Of a stretch of DNA of 64,000 nt, positions 8,909 through 16,485 are shown piece after piece. The position numbers and the translations under genes are program-made. Under the pieces are notes generated by a model. It did no database searches and had not been told where the DNA came from. It was given only the letters and a program-made list of their open reading frames with translations. Every line of letters begins with the position of its first letter. The first letter of the stretch is position 1. Origin of the DNA: Neobacillus driksii (GTDB taxonomy: Bacteria; Bacillota; Bacilli; Bacillales; Cytobacillaceae); contig NZ_JACCBX010000010.1 in the NCBI RefSeq assembly GCF_013409995.1, positions 124,001 through 188,000 on the forward strand, in the 5' to 3' direction.

Positions 8909-9370
8909 ATGTTTAATCAGCCATTATTGTTTTTATTACTGCTTTTAGTCATTGGACTTATCGCAAAAAATAACTCATTATTAATTGCGATTGTCGTTTT
9001 ACTCATATTAAAATTAAGCGGGCTTGAAACAAAATCCTTTACCTTTATACAAAGTAAAGGGATTAACTGGGGAGTTACGGTCATCACGATCGCAGTTTTA
9101 GCTCCAATTGCATCGGGTGAAATTGGTTTTAAAGATTTGACTGGTGCCTTTAAATCACCACTGGCCTGGGTAGCTCTTATTTCAGGCATGGCTGTTGCAT
9201 TATTAGCTAAGGGTGGAGTATCTCTCTTACAAAATGATCCGCATATTACCACAGCTCTTGTTCTAGGGACTATTCTATCCGTTTCCATATTTAAAGGAGT
9301 GGCTGTAGGCCCTCTTATTGGTGCAGGAATAGCCTATACAGCGATGAAAATAATTGATTTTTTTAGTTAG
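8909..9370 (+). CDS. ytwI: DUF441 (UPF0756) family membrane protein, YtwI-like
   Basis: 153 residues, almost entirely hydrophobic, with four to five membrane segments and small-residue-rich turns such as GPLIGAGIAYTAMK at the C-terminus. It matches the UPF0756/DUF441 family, whose function is unknown. The gene sits between ytvI and citZ as in B. subtilis. ATG 8909 follows TAGGAAGGATGG. It is divergent from ytvI and is followed by the citZ control region. Confidence 0.85.
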   Translation: MFNQPLLFLLLLLVIGLIAKNNSLLIAIVVLLILKLSGLETKSFTFIQSKGINWGVTVITIAVLAPIASGEIGFKDLTGAFKSPLAWVALISGMAVALLAKGGVSLLQNDPHITTALVLGTILSVSIFKGVAVGPLIGAGIAYTAMKIIDFFS

Positions 9371-9417
9371 CTTTTTTGTAAAATAATATTTTTTTTGAAC
9401 TTTTCAGCCCCTTTTCA

Positions 9418-9446
9418 TTCACAAAAATCTGATAATTGTTTATAAT
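9418..9446 (+). promoter_or_regulatory. Predicted promoter of citZ
   Basis: TTCACA (9418-9423) and TATAAT (9441-9446) are 17 nt apart. A weak cre-like stretch, TTGAAAGCGCATCC, starts near 9452 at the expected transcription start, where CcpA would act as a roadblock; the match is poor and only suggestive. Confidence 0.55.
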
Positions 9447-9496
9447 AGGACTTGAAAGCGCATCCTTTTTTACATAAGTCACATAAATATGCTAGA

Positions 9497-9563
9497 TTAC
9501 TTGTAAAGTAACTTTTTATTAAATAAAAGTTATTCCGCTTGCTGGATTTTTTCCGAGCAAGCG
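9497..9563 (+). promoter_or_regulatory. Nested dyad symmetries in the citZ leader
   Basis: Three inverted repeats follow one another in the long untranslated region before citZ: TTACTT-GTA-AAGTAA (9497-9511), TAACTTTT paired with AAAAGTTA (9509-9516 and 9525-9532), and CGCTTGCT paired with AGCAAGCG (9536-9543 and 9556-9563). CcpC binds AT-rich dyads at citZ in B. subtilis, so the first two are candidate operators. The third could be an mRNA hairpin. No function is proven. Confidence 0.4.
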
Positions 9564-9722
9564 CTCAATCTAGATATTGTTTAAAAAGAGCGCTAATCAT
9601 TCATATTTGAAATGAAGATTTTCTTTCAACATAGCTGTGACCATTAACAGTTTCAGCTGATAAAAATACTTCTTTTAACAAATGGGTAATGGGGAAATTA
9701 GAATGAGAAGGAGAGATTTTCT

Positions 9723-10841
9723 ATGACAGTAACTCGAGGTCTTGAAGGGGTAGTGGCAACAACTTCTTCGATCAGCTCAATCATTGATGATACGTTAACC
9801 TATGTTGGTTATGACATCGACGATTTAGCTGAGAATGCGAGCTTTGAAGAAGTAATTTATTTATTGTGGCACCGCAGATTACCAACAGAGCCTGAATTAG
9901 CAGAATTAAAAAAACAGCTATCAGAAAATGCAGCACTTCCACAACAAGTGATTGAGCACTTTAAGATGTACCCTATTGAAAAGGTTCATCCAATGGCTGC
10001 ATTACGTTCCGCTGTATCCTTACTGGGTCTTTATGACGAAGATGCCGACACCATGGATCCAGAGTCAAACTATCAAAAGGCGATTCGCCTTCAAGCAAAA
10101 ATGCCAGCTATTGTGACAACTTTTGCACGCGTTAGAAAAGGGCTTGAACCAATCGCACCAAGAACTGATTTAAGCTTTGCGGCTAACTTCCTTTACATGT
10201 TGACCGGAAATGAACCGGATGAAATTGCAGTTAATGCCATGGACAAAGCCCTTGTATTACATGCTGATCATGAACTTAATGCATCAACATTTACTGCTAG
10301 AGTTTGTGTAGCTACATTATCAGATGTCTACTCCGGTGTAACTGCTGCAATCGGAGCTCTTAAAGGACCATTACACGGTGGTGCAAATGAAGCAGTAATG
10401 AAAATGCTTAAAGAAATTGGTACAATTGAAAATGTTGAGCCATATGTTCGTGGAAAACTTGAGAAAAAAGAAAAAATCATGGGCTTTGGACACCGTGTTT
10501 ATCGCTCAGGCGATCCTCGTGCCAAGCACTTAAGAGCAATGTCCAAGAAATTAACGGAGTTAACAGGTGAGCCGCATTGGTATGAAATGTCTGAAAAAAT
10601 TGAAAGCATTGTTACCGGCGAAAAGAAATTACCGCCAAACGTTGATTTCTACTCAGCGTCCATGTACCATAGCTTAGGCATTGACCATGATCTATTTACA
10701 CCAATCTTTGCAGTTAGCAGGGTTTCAGGATGGCTAGCTCACATTCTAGAACAATATGATAACAATCGATTAATTCGTCCACGTGCTGAATATATAGGTC
10801 CTGGCATGCAGACATATGTACCAATTAATCAAAGAGGTTAA
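9723..10841 (+). CDS. citZ: Citrate synthase
   Basis: 372 residues, the normal size for Gram-positive type I citrate synthase. It condenses acetyl-CoA and oxaloacetate to citrate, the entry step of the TCA cycle. Active-site signatures are HADHELNASTF (first His), MGFGHRVYRSGDPRA (second His) and the region around NVDFYSASMY with its catalytic Asp. ATG 9723 follows AGAAGGAGAG. A 350-nt control region precedes it. icd follows 150 nt downstream and mdh later, the classic citZ-icd-mdh cluster. Confidence 0.97.
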   Translation: MTVTRGLEGVVATTSSISSIIDDTLTYVGYDIDDLAENASFEEVIYLLWHRRLPTEPELAELKKQLSENAALPQQVIEHFKMYPIEKVHPMAALRSAVSLLGLYDEDADTMDPESNYQKAIRLQAKMPAIVTTFARVRKGLEPIAPRTDLSFAANFLYMLTGNEPDEIAVNAMDKALVLHADHELNASTFTARVCVATLSDVYSGVTAAIGALKGPLHGGANEAVMKMLKEIGTIENVEPYVRGKLEKKEKIMGFGHRVYRSGDPRAKHLRAMSKKLTELTGEPHWYEMSEKIESIVTGEKKLPPNVDFYSASMYHSLGIDHDLFTPIFAVSRVSGWLAHILEQYDNNRLIRPRAEYIGPGMQTYVPINQRG

Positions 10842-10889
10842 TAAATATTTACTTTTTTCAAAAAAATTGTTCTAATAGGATTGTGGGAA

Positions 10890-10917
10890 AAGGTTAAAGC
10901 GTCAAATCTTTAACCTT
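10890..10917 (+). other. Hairpin without T tract between citZ and icd
   Basis: AAGGTTAAAG and CTTTAACCTT form a perfect 10-bp stem with an 8-nt loop. No T run follows, so it is not a classical terminator. It could be an mRNA processing or stability element separating citZ from icd in the shared transcript. Confidence 0.4.
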
Positions 10918-10991
10918 GGACCCAATCTCTTTAATACGAAAAGGGACAAATGATTATTACCATTGATACATAACTAGGAGGGAGAACAACT

Positions 10992-12260
10992 ATGCAAGGC
11001 GAAAAAATCACAGTAACAAACGGAGTATTAAACGTACCAAACAATCCAATTATCCCATTTATTGAAGGTGACGGTATTGGACCAGATATCTGGGCTGCTT
11101 CCGAGAGAGTATTAAATGCAGCGGTAGAAAAAGCATATAAAGGCGAACGTAAAATCGTTTGGAAAGAAGTTCTAGCTGGAGAAAAAGCTTTTAACCAAAC
11201 TGGTGAATGGCTTCCACAAGAAACTCTTGATGTAATCAATGAATATTTGATTGCCATCAAAGGTCCACTTACAACTCCTGTTGGAGGCGGTATCCGTTCA
11301 TTGAACGTTGCGCTTCGTCAAGAGTTAGATTTATTTGTATGCTTACGTCCAGTAAGATGGTTTGAAGGTGTTCCTTCTCCAGTTAAGCGTCCGCAAGACA
11401 CTGATATGGTTATTTTCCGTGAAAACACAGAAGATATCTATGCAGGTATCGAGTATGAAAAAGGTTCAGAAGCTGTTAATAAACTAATCAATTTCTTAAA
11501 AACTGAAATGGGTGTAAACAAAATCAGATTTCCAGAGACTTCTGGTATCGGTATTAAGCCTGTTTCTGAAGAAGGAACTTCACGCCTTGTACGTGCTGCC
11601 CTTAATTACGCAATTAAAGAAGGCCGTAAATCATTAACACTCGTGCACAAAGGTAATATCATGAAATTTACTGAAGGTGCATTCAAAAACTGGGGTTATG
11701 AGCTTGCTGAAAAAGAATTCGGCGATAAAGTATTTACTTGGGCTCAATATGACCGTATTAAAGAAGAGCAAGGTACTGAAGCAGCAAACAAAGCTCAAGC
11801 TGATGCTGAAGCAGCTGGCAAGATCATCGTAAAAGATGCGATTGCGGATATCTTCTTACAGCAAATCCTTACTCGTCCACGTGAGTTTGATGTTGTTGCA
11901 ACAATGAACTTAAACGGTGACTATATCTCTGATGCTCTTGCTGCACAGGTTGGCGGAATTGGTATTGCTCCTGGAGCAAACATCAATTATGAAACTGGCC
12001 ATGCGATTTTCGAAGCTACACATGGTACTGCACCTAAATATGCAGGCCTTGATAAAGTTAATCCTTCATCTGTAATCCTTTCAGGTGTATTACTACTTGA
12101 GCACTTAGGATGGAATGAAGCGGCTAAAATGGTCATTAAATCAGTGGAAAAGACGATTGCTTCTAAAGTAGTAACGTATGACTTTGCTCGTTTAATGGAT
12201 GGAGCAACAGAAGTTAAAACATCAGAATTTGGTGATGAATTAATTAAGAATATGGAATAA
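10992..12260 (+). CDS. icd: NADP-dependent isocitrate dehydrogenase
   Basis: 422 residues, matching B. subtilis CitC/Icd (423). It oxidatively decarboxylates isocitrate to 2-oxoglutarate with NADP. It has the substrate-binding Ser in GGGIRSLNVALRQ, the metal-site segment NLNGDYISDALAAQVGG, and the cofactor-binding FEATHGTAPKYAG. ATG 10992 follows an AGGAGGGAG Shine-Dalgarno. An intrinsic terminator lies between it and mdh, so mdh is partly separate. Confidence 0.97.
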   Translation: MQGEKITVTNGVLNVPNNPIIPFIEGDGIGPDIWAASERVLNAAVEKAYKGERKIVWKEVLAGEKAFNQTGEWLPQETLDVINEYLIAIKGPLTTPVGGGIRSLNVALRQELDLFVCLRPVRWFEGVPSPVKRPQDTDMVIFRENTEDIYAGIEYEKGSEAVNKLINFLKTEMGVNKIRFPETSGIGIKPVSEEGTSRLVRAALNYAIKEGRKSLTLVHKGNIMKFTEGAFKNWGYELAEKEFGDKVFTWAQYDRIKEEQGTEAANKAQADAEAAGKIIVKDAIADIFLQQILTRPREFDVVATMNLNGDYISDALAAQVGGIGIAPGANINYETGHAIFEATHGTAPKYAGLDKVNPSSVILSGVLLLEHLGWNEAAKMVIKSVEKTIASKVVTYDFARLMDGATEVKTSEFGDELIKNME

Positions 12261-12307
12261 TTGGCAAGCTAGTGCACCTAGAGTAAGAAACGTGACAAGG
12301 AAAATCA

Positions 12308-12333
12308 GGGCTGTTTTCGAACAGTCCTTTTTT
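12308..12333 (+). terminator. Intrinsic terminator between icd and mdh
   Basis: GGGCTGTT and AACAGTCC (one G-T pair) close a TTCG tetraloop, followed by six T. It lies 40 nt before the mdh start, so mdh expression needs read-through or its own promoter. Confidence 0.85.
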
Positions 12334-12373
12334 CGAATAACGACAATAATACTTTCAAAGGGGAGAGTTAAAA

Positions 12374-13312
12374 ATGTCATTAAAGCGTAAAAAGGTTTCC
12401 GTAATTGGTGGCGGTTTCACTGGTGCTACAACTGCATTCTTACTTGCACAAAAAGAATTAGGCGATGTCGTTCTAGTTGATATCCCTCAAATGGAAAACC
12501 CTACTAAAGGGAAAGCATTAGATATGCTTGAAGCAAGTCCAGTTCAAGGATTTGATTCAAACATAACTGGTACATCTAATTACGAAGATACTCGTGATTC
12601 TGACATCGTTGTCATTACGGCTGGTATTGCACGTAAACCTGGAATGAGCCGTGATGATCTAGTTCAAACAAACCAAAAGGTAATGAAAAGTGTCACACAG
12701 GAAATCGTAAAGTATTCCCCAAACTGTACAATCCTTGTATTGACAAATCCAGTTGATGCAATGACGTATACTGTATTTAAAGAATCTGGATTCCCTAAGA
12801 ACCGGGTCATTGGCCAATCTGGTGTACTAGATACAGCTCGTTTCCGTACTTTTGTTGCGCAGGAATTAAATCTTTCTGTTAAGGATATAACCGGATTTGT
12901 CTTAGGTGGACACGGTGATGATATGGTTCCGCTTGTTCGTTATTCCTATGCTGGTGGTATTCCATTAGAAACATTAATTCCTAAAGAGCGTTTAGAAGCG
13001 ATTGTTGAGCGCACTAGAAAAGGCGGCGGTGAAATCGTCAACCTTTTAGGCAACGGCAGTGCCTATTATGCTCCAGCAGCGTCATTGGTTGAAATGTGTG
13101 AAGCAATCTTAAAAGATCAGCGCCGTGTGCTTCCTTCCATTGCTTACCTTGAAGGAGAATTTGGATATGAGGGTATTTATCTTGGAGTACCAACAATCCT
13201 CGGTGCAAACGGAATTGAGAAGGTAATTGAGCTTGAATTAACGCCTGAAGAAAAAGCAGCGTTAGACAAATCAGTTGAGTCCGTTCAAAATGTAATGAAA
13301 GTATTAGTATAA
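12374..13312 (+). CDS. mdh: Malate dehydrogenase
   Basis: 312 residues, LDH-like MDH type. It oxidises malate to oxaloacetate with NAD. The N-terminal Rossmann fold has VIGGGFTGATTAF and an Asp (VVLVDI) that selects NAD. The active site includes VLTNPVDAMTY, SGVLDTARFR and the catalytic His in GGHGDDMVPLVRYS. ATG 12374 follows AAAGGGGAGAG. It ends at a very strong terminator. Confidence 0.97.
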   Translation: MSLKRKKVSVIGGGFTGATTAFLLAQKELGDVVLVDIPQMENPTKGKALDMLEASPVQGFDSNITGTSNYEDTRDSDIVVITAGIARKPGMSRDDLVQTNQKVMKSVTQEIVKYSPNCTILVLTNPVDAMTYTVFKESGFPKNRVIGQSGVLDTARFRTFVAQELNLSVKDITGFVLGGHGDDMVPLVRYSYAGGIPLETLIPKERLEAIVERTRKGGGEIVNLLGNGSAYYAPAASLVEMCEAILKDQRRVLPSIAYLEGEFGYEGIYLGVPTILGANGIEKVIELELTPEEKAALDKSVESVQNVMKVLV

Positions 13313-13315
13313 GTG

Positions 13316-13349
13316 AAAAAATTCGGGGAATATGTTCCCCGAATTTTTT
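13316..13349 (+). terminator. Strong intrinsic terminator after mdh
   Basis: Fifteen-base complementary arms (13316-13330 and 13335-13349) around TATG, with a GC-rich centre and A and T tails. It can work in both directions, and it overlaps the extreme 5' end of the open frame that holds the next gene, before its true start. Confidence 0.9.
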
Positions 13350-13388
13350 CAACTAAATATGAAACCGTTTACAAAGGGGCGTGACGGA

Positions 13389-13865
13389 ATGCTTTTAGGA
13401 AAAAAGAGAAAGTTAGGAAGAGAAATTAAAGAAATGTCTGTTGGAGAAAAACTAGCGTTAACCGAAAAGGTGGAGGATAAGGATATTCTACTGTATTTGG
13501 GATTAACCGATGATGCAAATCCACTTTTTATTCAGCATGATTATGCTTCACAAACACCTTATAAAAAACCGATTGTTCCTAGTATAATGCTGACGGGTAT
13601 GATTACTTCTGCTATTTCAAGGTATTTACCCGGACCTGGAAGTCATATTTTAAGTCAAGATATCCAATTTCCTAAGCCTGTTTATCATTATGCAACGGTT
13701 CAGTTGTTGCTAGAGGTTGTCGAAGTAAATCATGATGACCACACAGTGATGATGACGGTAGTGGGAACAAACGAAAAAGACGAGGTAGTGATTAATGGAA
13801 ACTTGAAAGTTAGTCCTCCTCATCGTTTAGGCAGAATGGATGCAAATGTGTTAGATAACTTTTAA
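13389..13865 (+). CDS. MaoC-like hot-dog domain protein
   Basis: 158 residues. The frame is open from 13332, but that stretch lies in the mdh terminator; ATG 13389 after AAGGGGCGTGACGG is the better start. Residues about 40-140 fit a MaoC/hot-dog dehydratase fold, with an ILLYLGLTDDANPLFIQHDYA segment like the (R)-hydratase motif (D-x4-H usual; here D-x6-HDY) and PIVPSIMLTGMI. The substrate is unknown; (R)-specific enoyl-CoA hydratases are the nearest characterised group. It is a monocistronic unit between mdh and phoP. Confidence 0.7.
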   Translation: MLLGKKRKLGREIKEMSVGEKLALTEKVEDKDILLYLGLTDDANPLFIQHDYASQTPYKKPIVPSIMLTGMITSAISRYLPGPGSHILSQDIQFPKPVYHYATVQLLLEVVEVNHDDHTVMMTVVGTNEKDEVVINGNLKVSPPHRLGRMDANVLDNF

Positions 13866-13871
13866 TGCTCT

Positions 13872-13902
13872 AAGGAATGTAGCCCACATTCCTTTTTTTT
13901 TT
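13872..13902 (+). terminator. Intrinsic terminator after the MaoC-like gene
   Basis: AAGGAATGT and ACATTCCTT pair around AGCCC and are followed by ten T. Confidence 0.88.
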
Positions 13903-13990
13903 GTCTTAAGGGTCGATAGTGGGTATTCTTTTTTATTCTATATTATAATGGTGGAAGGTGGCAAAATAGACAAAACACTCGGAGGTTTTT

Positions 13991-14707
13991 ATGAAAAATA
14001 AGGTACTAGTTGTTGACGATGAACAATCGATTGTAACTTTGCTTCAATATAATTTGGAACAAGCTGGTTTTGAAGTAGTAACCGCAATGGATGGACTAGC
14101 GGGAAAACAATTAGCTGAAAGTATAACACCGGATATCATTGTTTTAGATCTTATGCTCCCGAAAATGGATGGAATCGAAGTATGTAAGCAGCTTCGGCAG
14201 CAGAAAATTATGACTCCAATCCTAATGTTAACAGCTAAAGATGATGAATTTGATAAAATATTGGGGTTAGAGCTCGGCGCGGATGATTATATGATTAAGC
14301 CATTTAGTCCAAGAGAAGTGGTGGCACGCGTAAAGGCAATTTTAAGAAGAGTTCAAATACAAACCAACAGTAATGAGGCTGAGCAACAGGATGGTACTGA
14401 CATTGTTATTGGAGATCTTCAAATTATCCCAGAGAAATATGAAGCCTATTTTAAAAATCAACAATTGGAACTGACCCTGAAGGAATACGAATTACTTCAT
14501 TACTTAGCACAGAATAAAAATCGCGTCCTAACCCGTGACCAATTATTGAGTGCTGTTTGGAATTATGAATTTGCTGGCGATACTCGTATTGTAGATGTTC
14601 ATATTTCCCACTTAAGGGAAAAAATTGAAGTTGATACAAAAAAACCGGCTTATATTAAAACCGTCCGTGGACTTGGGTATAAGCTTGAGGAGCCGAAAGG
14701 TGAATGA
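13991..14707 (+). CDS. phoP: Phosphate response regulator PhoP (OmpR family)
   Basis: 238 residues. The receiver domain (about 1-118) has Asp9, Asp10, the phosphoacceptor Asp53 and Lys in MIKPFSPREV. The C-terminal winged helix (about 140-235) has ELTLKEYELLHYLA and RTVRGLGYKLE. In Bacillus it is activated by PhoR under phosphate limitation and controls pho genes. ATG 13991 follows CGGAGGT. The stop overlaps phoR by 4 nt (ATGA). Confidence 0.95.
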   Translation: MKNKVLVVDDEQSIVTLLQYNLEQAGFEVVTAMDGLAGKQLAESITPDIIVLDLMLPKMDGIEVCKQLRQQKIMTPILMLTAKDDEFDKILGLELGADDYMIKPFSPREVVARVKAILRRVQIQTNSNEAEQQDGTDIVIGDLQIIPEKYEAYFKNQQLELTLKEYELLHYLAQNKNRVLTRDQLLSAVWNYEFAGDTRIVDVHISHLREKIEVDTKKPAYIKTVRGLGYKLEEPKGE

Positions 14708-16467
14708 CCAAATTCCGCACAAAGCTTCTTCTTGCGCTAATTTCTTTACTAATAATAGGATTAATCGGACTTGAAATATTACTTGGACAACTTTTAAAAG
14801 GCTACTACCTTGATACATATAATGAACGTTTAGATAAAGAGAGTAATCTCCTAAGCTTGCATATTGAAAATAACGGTGGCGTGAATTCATTTAATCAACA
14901 AAAAATAATGGAAATAAGCAATATCCTAAATGTGAGACTTGCCATCACAGATCCAAAAGGGAAGATACTGTTTGACAGTGACGAAGTGAGTCCTTCTAAG
15001 ATAAAAGGGATAAAGGAAATTATTAATGAGGTCTTAAAGGAAAAGCAAAAAAATAAGACCGAGCTTGTTGAGCGTGAGGAATACGACTTACACTATTCGT
15101 GGAAACCAATACAACAAGCAAATAAAAATGAAGGATATTTGTTCATTTTTACTAAAACGAGTGAACTGAAACAAGCATACGGGCAAATATGGTGGATTCT
15201 TTCCATTAGCCTGTTGATGGTGTTTATTGTCTTTATATATCTTGGATACAGAATAACTGGAAGGTATACAAAGCCAATAGAAGCTGCAACAAATGTCGCC
15301 ATTGAGCTGGCAAAGGGGAATTACCGGGCAAGGATAGAAAGTAATAAATTAAATGAAACGAGTATGTTGAGTACTTCAATCAATGTTTTGGCCCAAAACC
15401 TTCAAGAAATGAGTAAAGCTCAAGAAATACAGCAGGACCGTTTAAGTGCATTAATTGAAAATATGGGTGCAGGACTACTATTAATGGATAGCCGTGGCTT
15501 CATCAATCTAATTAATAAAGGTTACATCGAGATTTTTCATGTGAACTCTTCTACCTATTTAGATAAATTGTATTATGAGGTTATTGAGCATGAGGAAATA
15601 TGCAATATCATAGCGGATGTGTTCAGGACAGAACAAAAAATTAGAAAACATCTCCTTCTTCCATTGGGGATTGAGAGAAGATACTTTGATGTTTACGGTA
15701 TACCAATTATAGGAATTAATAATGTGTGGAAAGGGGTTTTACTCGTTTTCCATGATATTACCGAAATCAAAAAACTTGAAGTCATGAGAAAGGATTTTGT
15801 GGCAAATGTGTCACATGAATTGAAGACGCCTGTTACCTCTATAAAAGGTTTTTCTGAAACGTTGTTAGACGGTGCGATGAATAATCAAGATACACTTGAA
15901 GCATTCTTATCGATTATTAATAAAGAAAGTGAGCGAATGCAATCGCTTATTCAAGATCTACTGGATTTTTCTAAAATTGAGCAGCAGGAATTTAAGCTGA
16001 ACATCCAGGACTTTGACCTATTTGAATTAATAAAAGAAGTAATCACCATGCTTAATAAAAAAGCAAAATCAAAAGATATTCGTCTTGAACTTGAGTTTCA
16101 GAGGGAAGAATTATATATACAAGGAGACCATGACCGCTTAAAACAGGTATTTATCAATCTGATCAGTAATGCCATTTTGTATACTCCTCCGGGAGGCTAT
16201 GTGTTCGTTTCACTGTTTGAATTCGAAAGAACCGTGAAAATCCATGTAAAAGACTCCGGTGTAGGTATTAAACAAGAAGAAATTCCACGTATTTTTGAGC
16301 GATTTTATCGTGTTGACCGTGCAAGAAGCCGAGACTCTGGCGGGACAGGCCTCGGATTAGCGATCGTAAAACATTTAGTTGAAGCACATCACGGAAACAT
16401 TTCGGTAAGAAGTACCCTAGGTGAGGGCAGTGAGTTCATCATCGAACTACATAAATATATGAATTAA
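14704..16467 (+). CDS. phoR: Phosphate sensor histidine kinase PhoR
   Basis: 587 residues. It has two membrane segments (about 7-30 and 161-183) enclosing a roughly 130-residue extracytoplasmic domain, then HAMP (about 184-236), PAS (about 245-350), HisKA with phosphoacceptor His371 in the VSHELKTPVTS motif, and HATPase_c with NLISNAILYTPPGG, DSGVGI and GGTGLGLAIVKHL. It phosphorylates PhoP; in B. subtilis the signal reflects wall teichoic acid intermediates. It overlaps phoP by ATGA and is followed after 18 nt by polA. Confidence 0.94.
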   Translation: MTKFRTKLLLALISLLIIGLIGLEILLGQLLKGYYLDTYNERLDKESNLLSLHIENNGGVNSFNQQKIMEISNILNVRLAITDPKGKILFDSDEVSPSKIKGIKEIINEVLKEKQKNKTELVEREEYDLHYSWKPIQQANKNEGYLFIFTKTSELKQAYGQIWWILSISLLMVFIVFIYLGYRITGRYTKPIEAATNVAIELAKGNYRARIESNKLNETSMLSTSINVLAQNLQEMSKAQEIQQDRLSALIENMGAGLLLMDSRGFINLINKGYIEIFHVNSSTYLDKLYYEVIEHEEICNIIADVFRTEQKIRKHLLLPLGIERRYFDVYGIPIIGINNVWKGVLLVFHDITEIKKLEVMRKDFVANVSHELKTPVTSIKGFSETLLDGAMNNQDTLEAFLSIINKESERMQSLIQDLLDFSKIEQQEFKLNIQDFDLFELIKEVITMLNKKAKSKDIRLELEFQREELYIQGDHDRLKQVFINLISNAILYTPPGGYVFVSLFEFERTVKIHVKDSGVGIKQEEIPRIFERFYRVDRARSRDSGGTGLGLAIVKHLVEAHHGNISVRSTLGEGSEFIIELHKYMN

Positions 16468-16485
16468 CCTGAAAGGGGTAAATAG

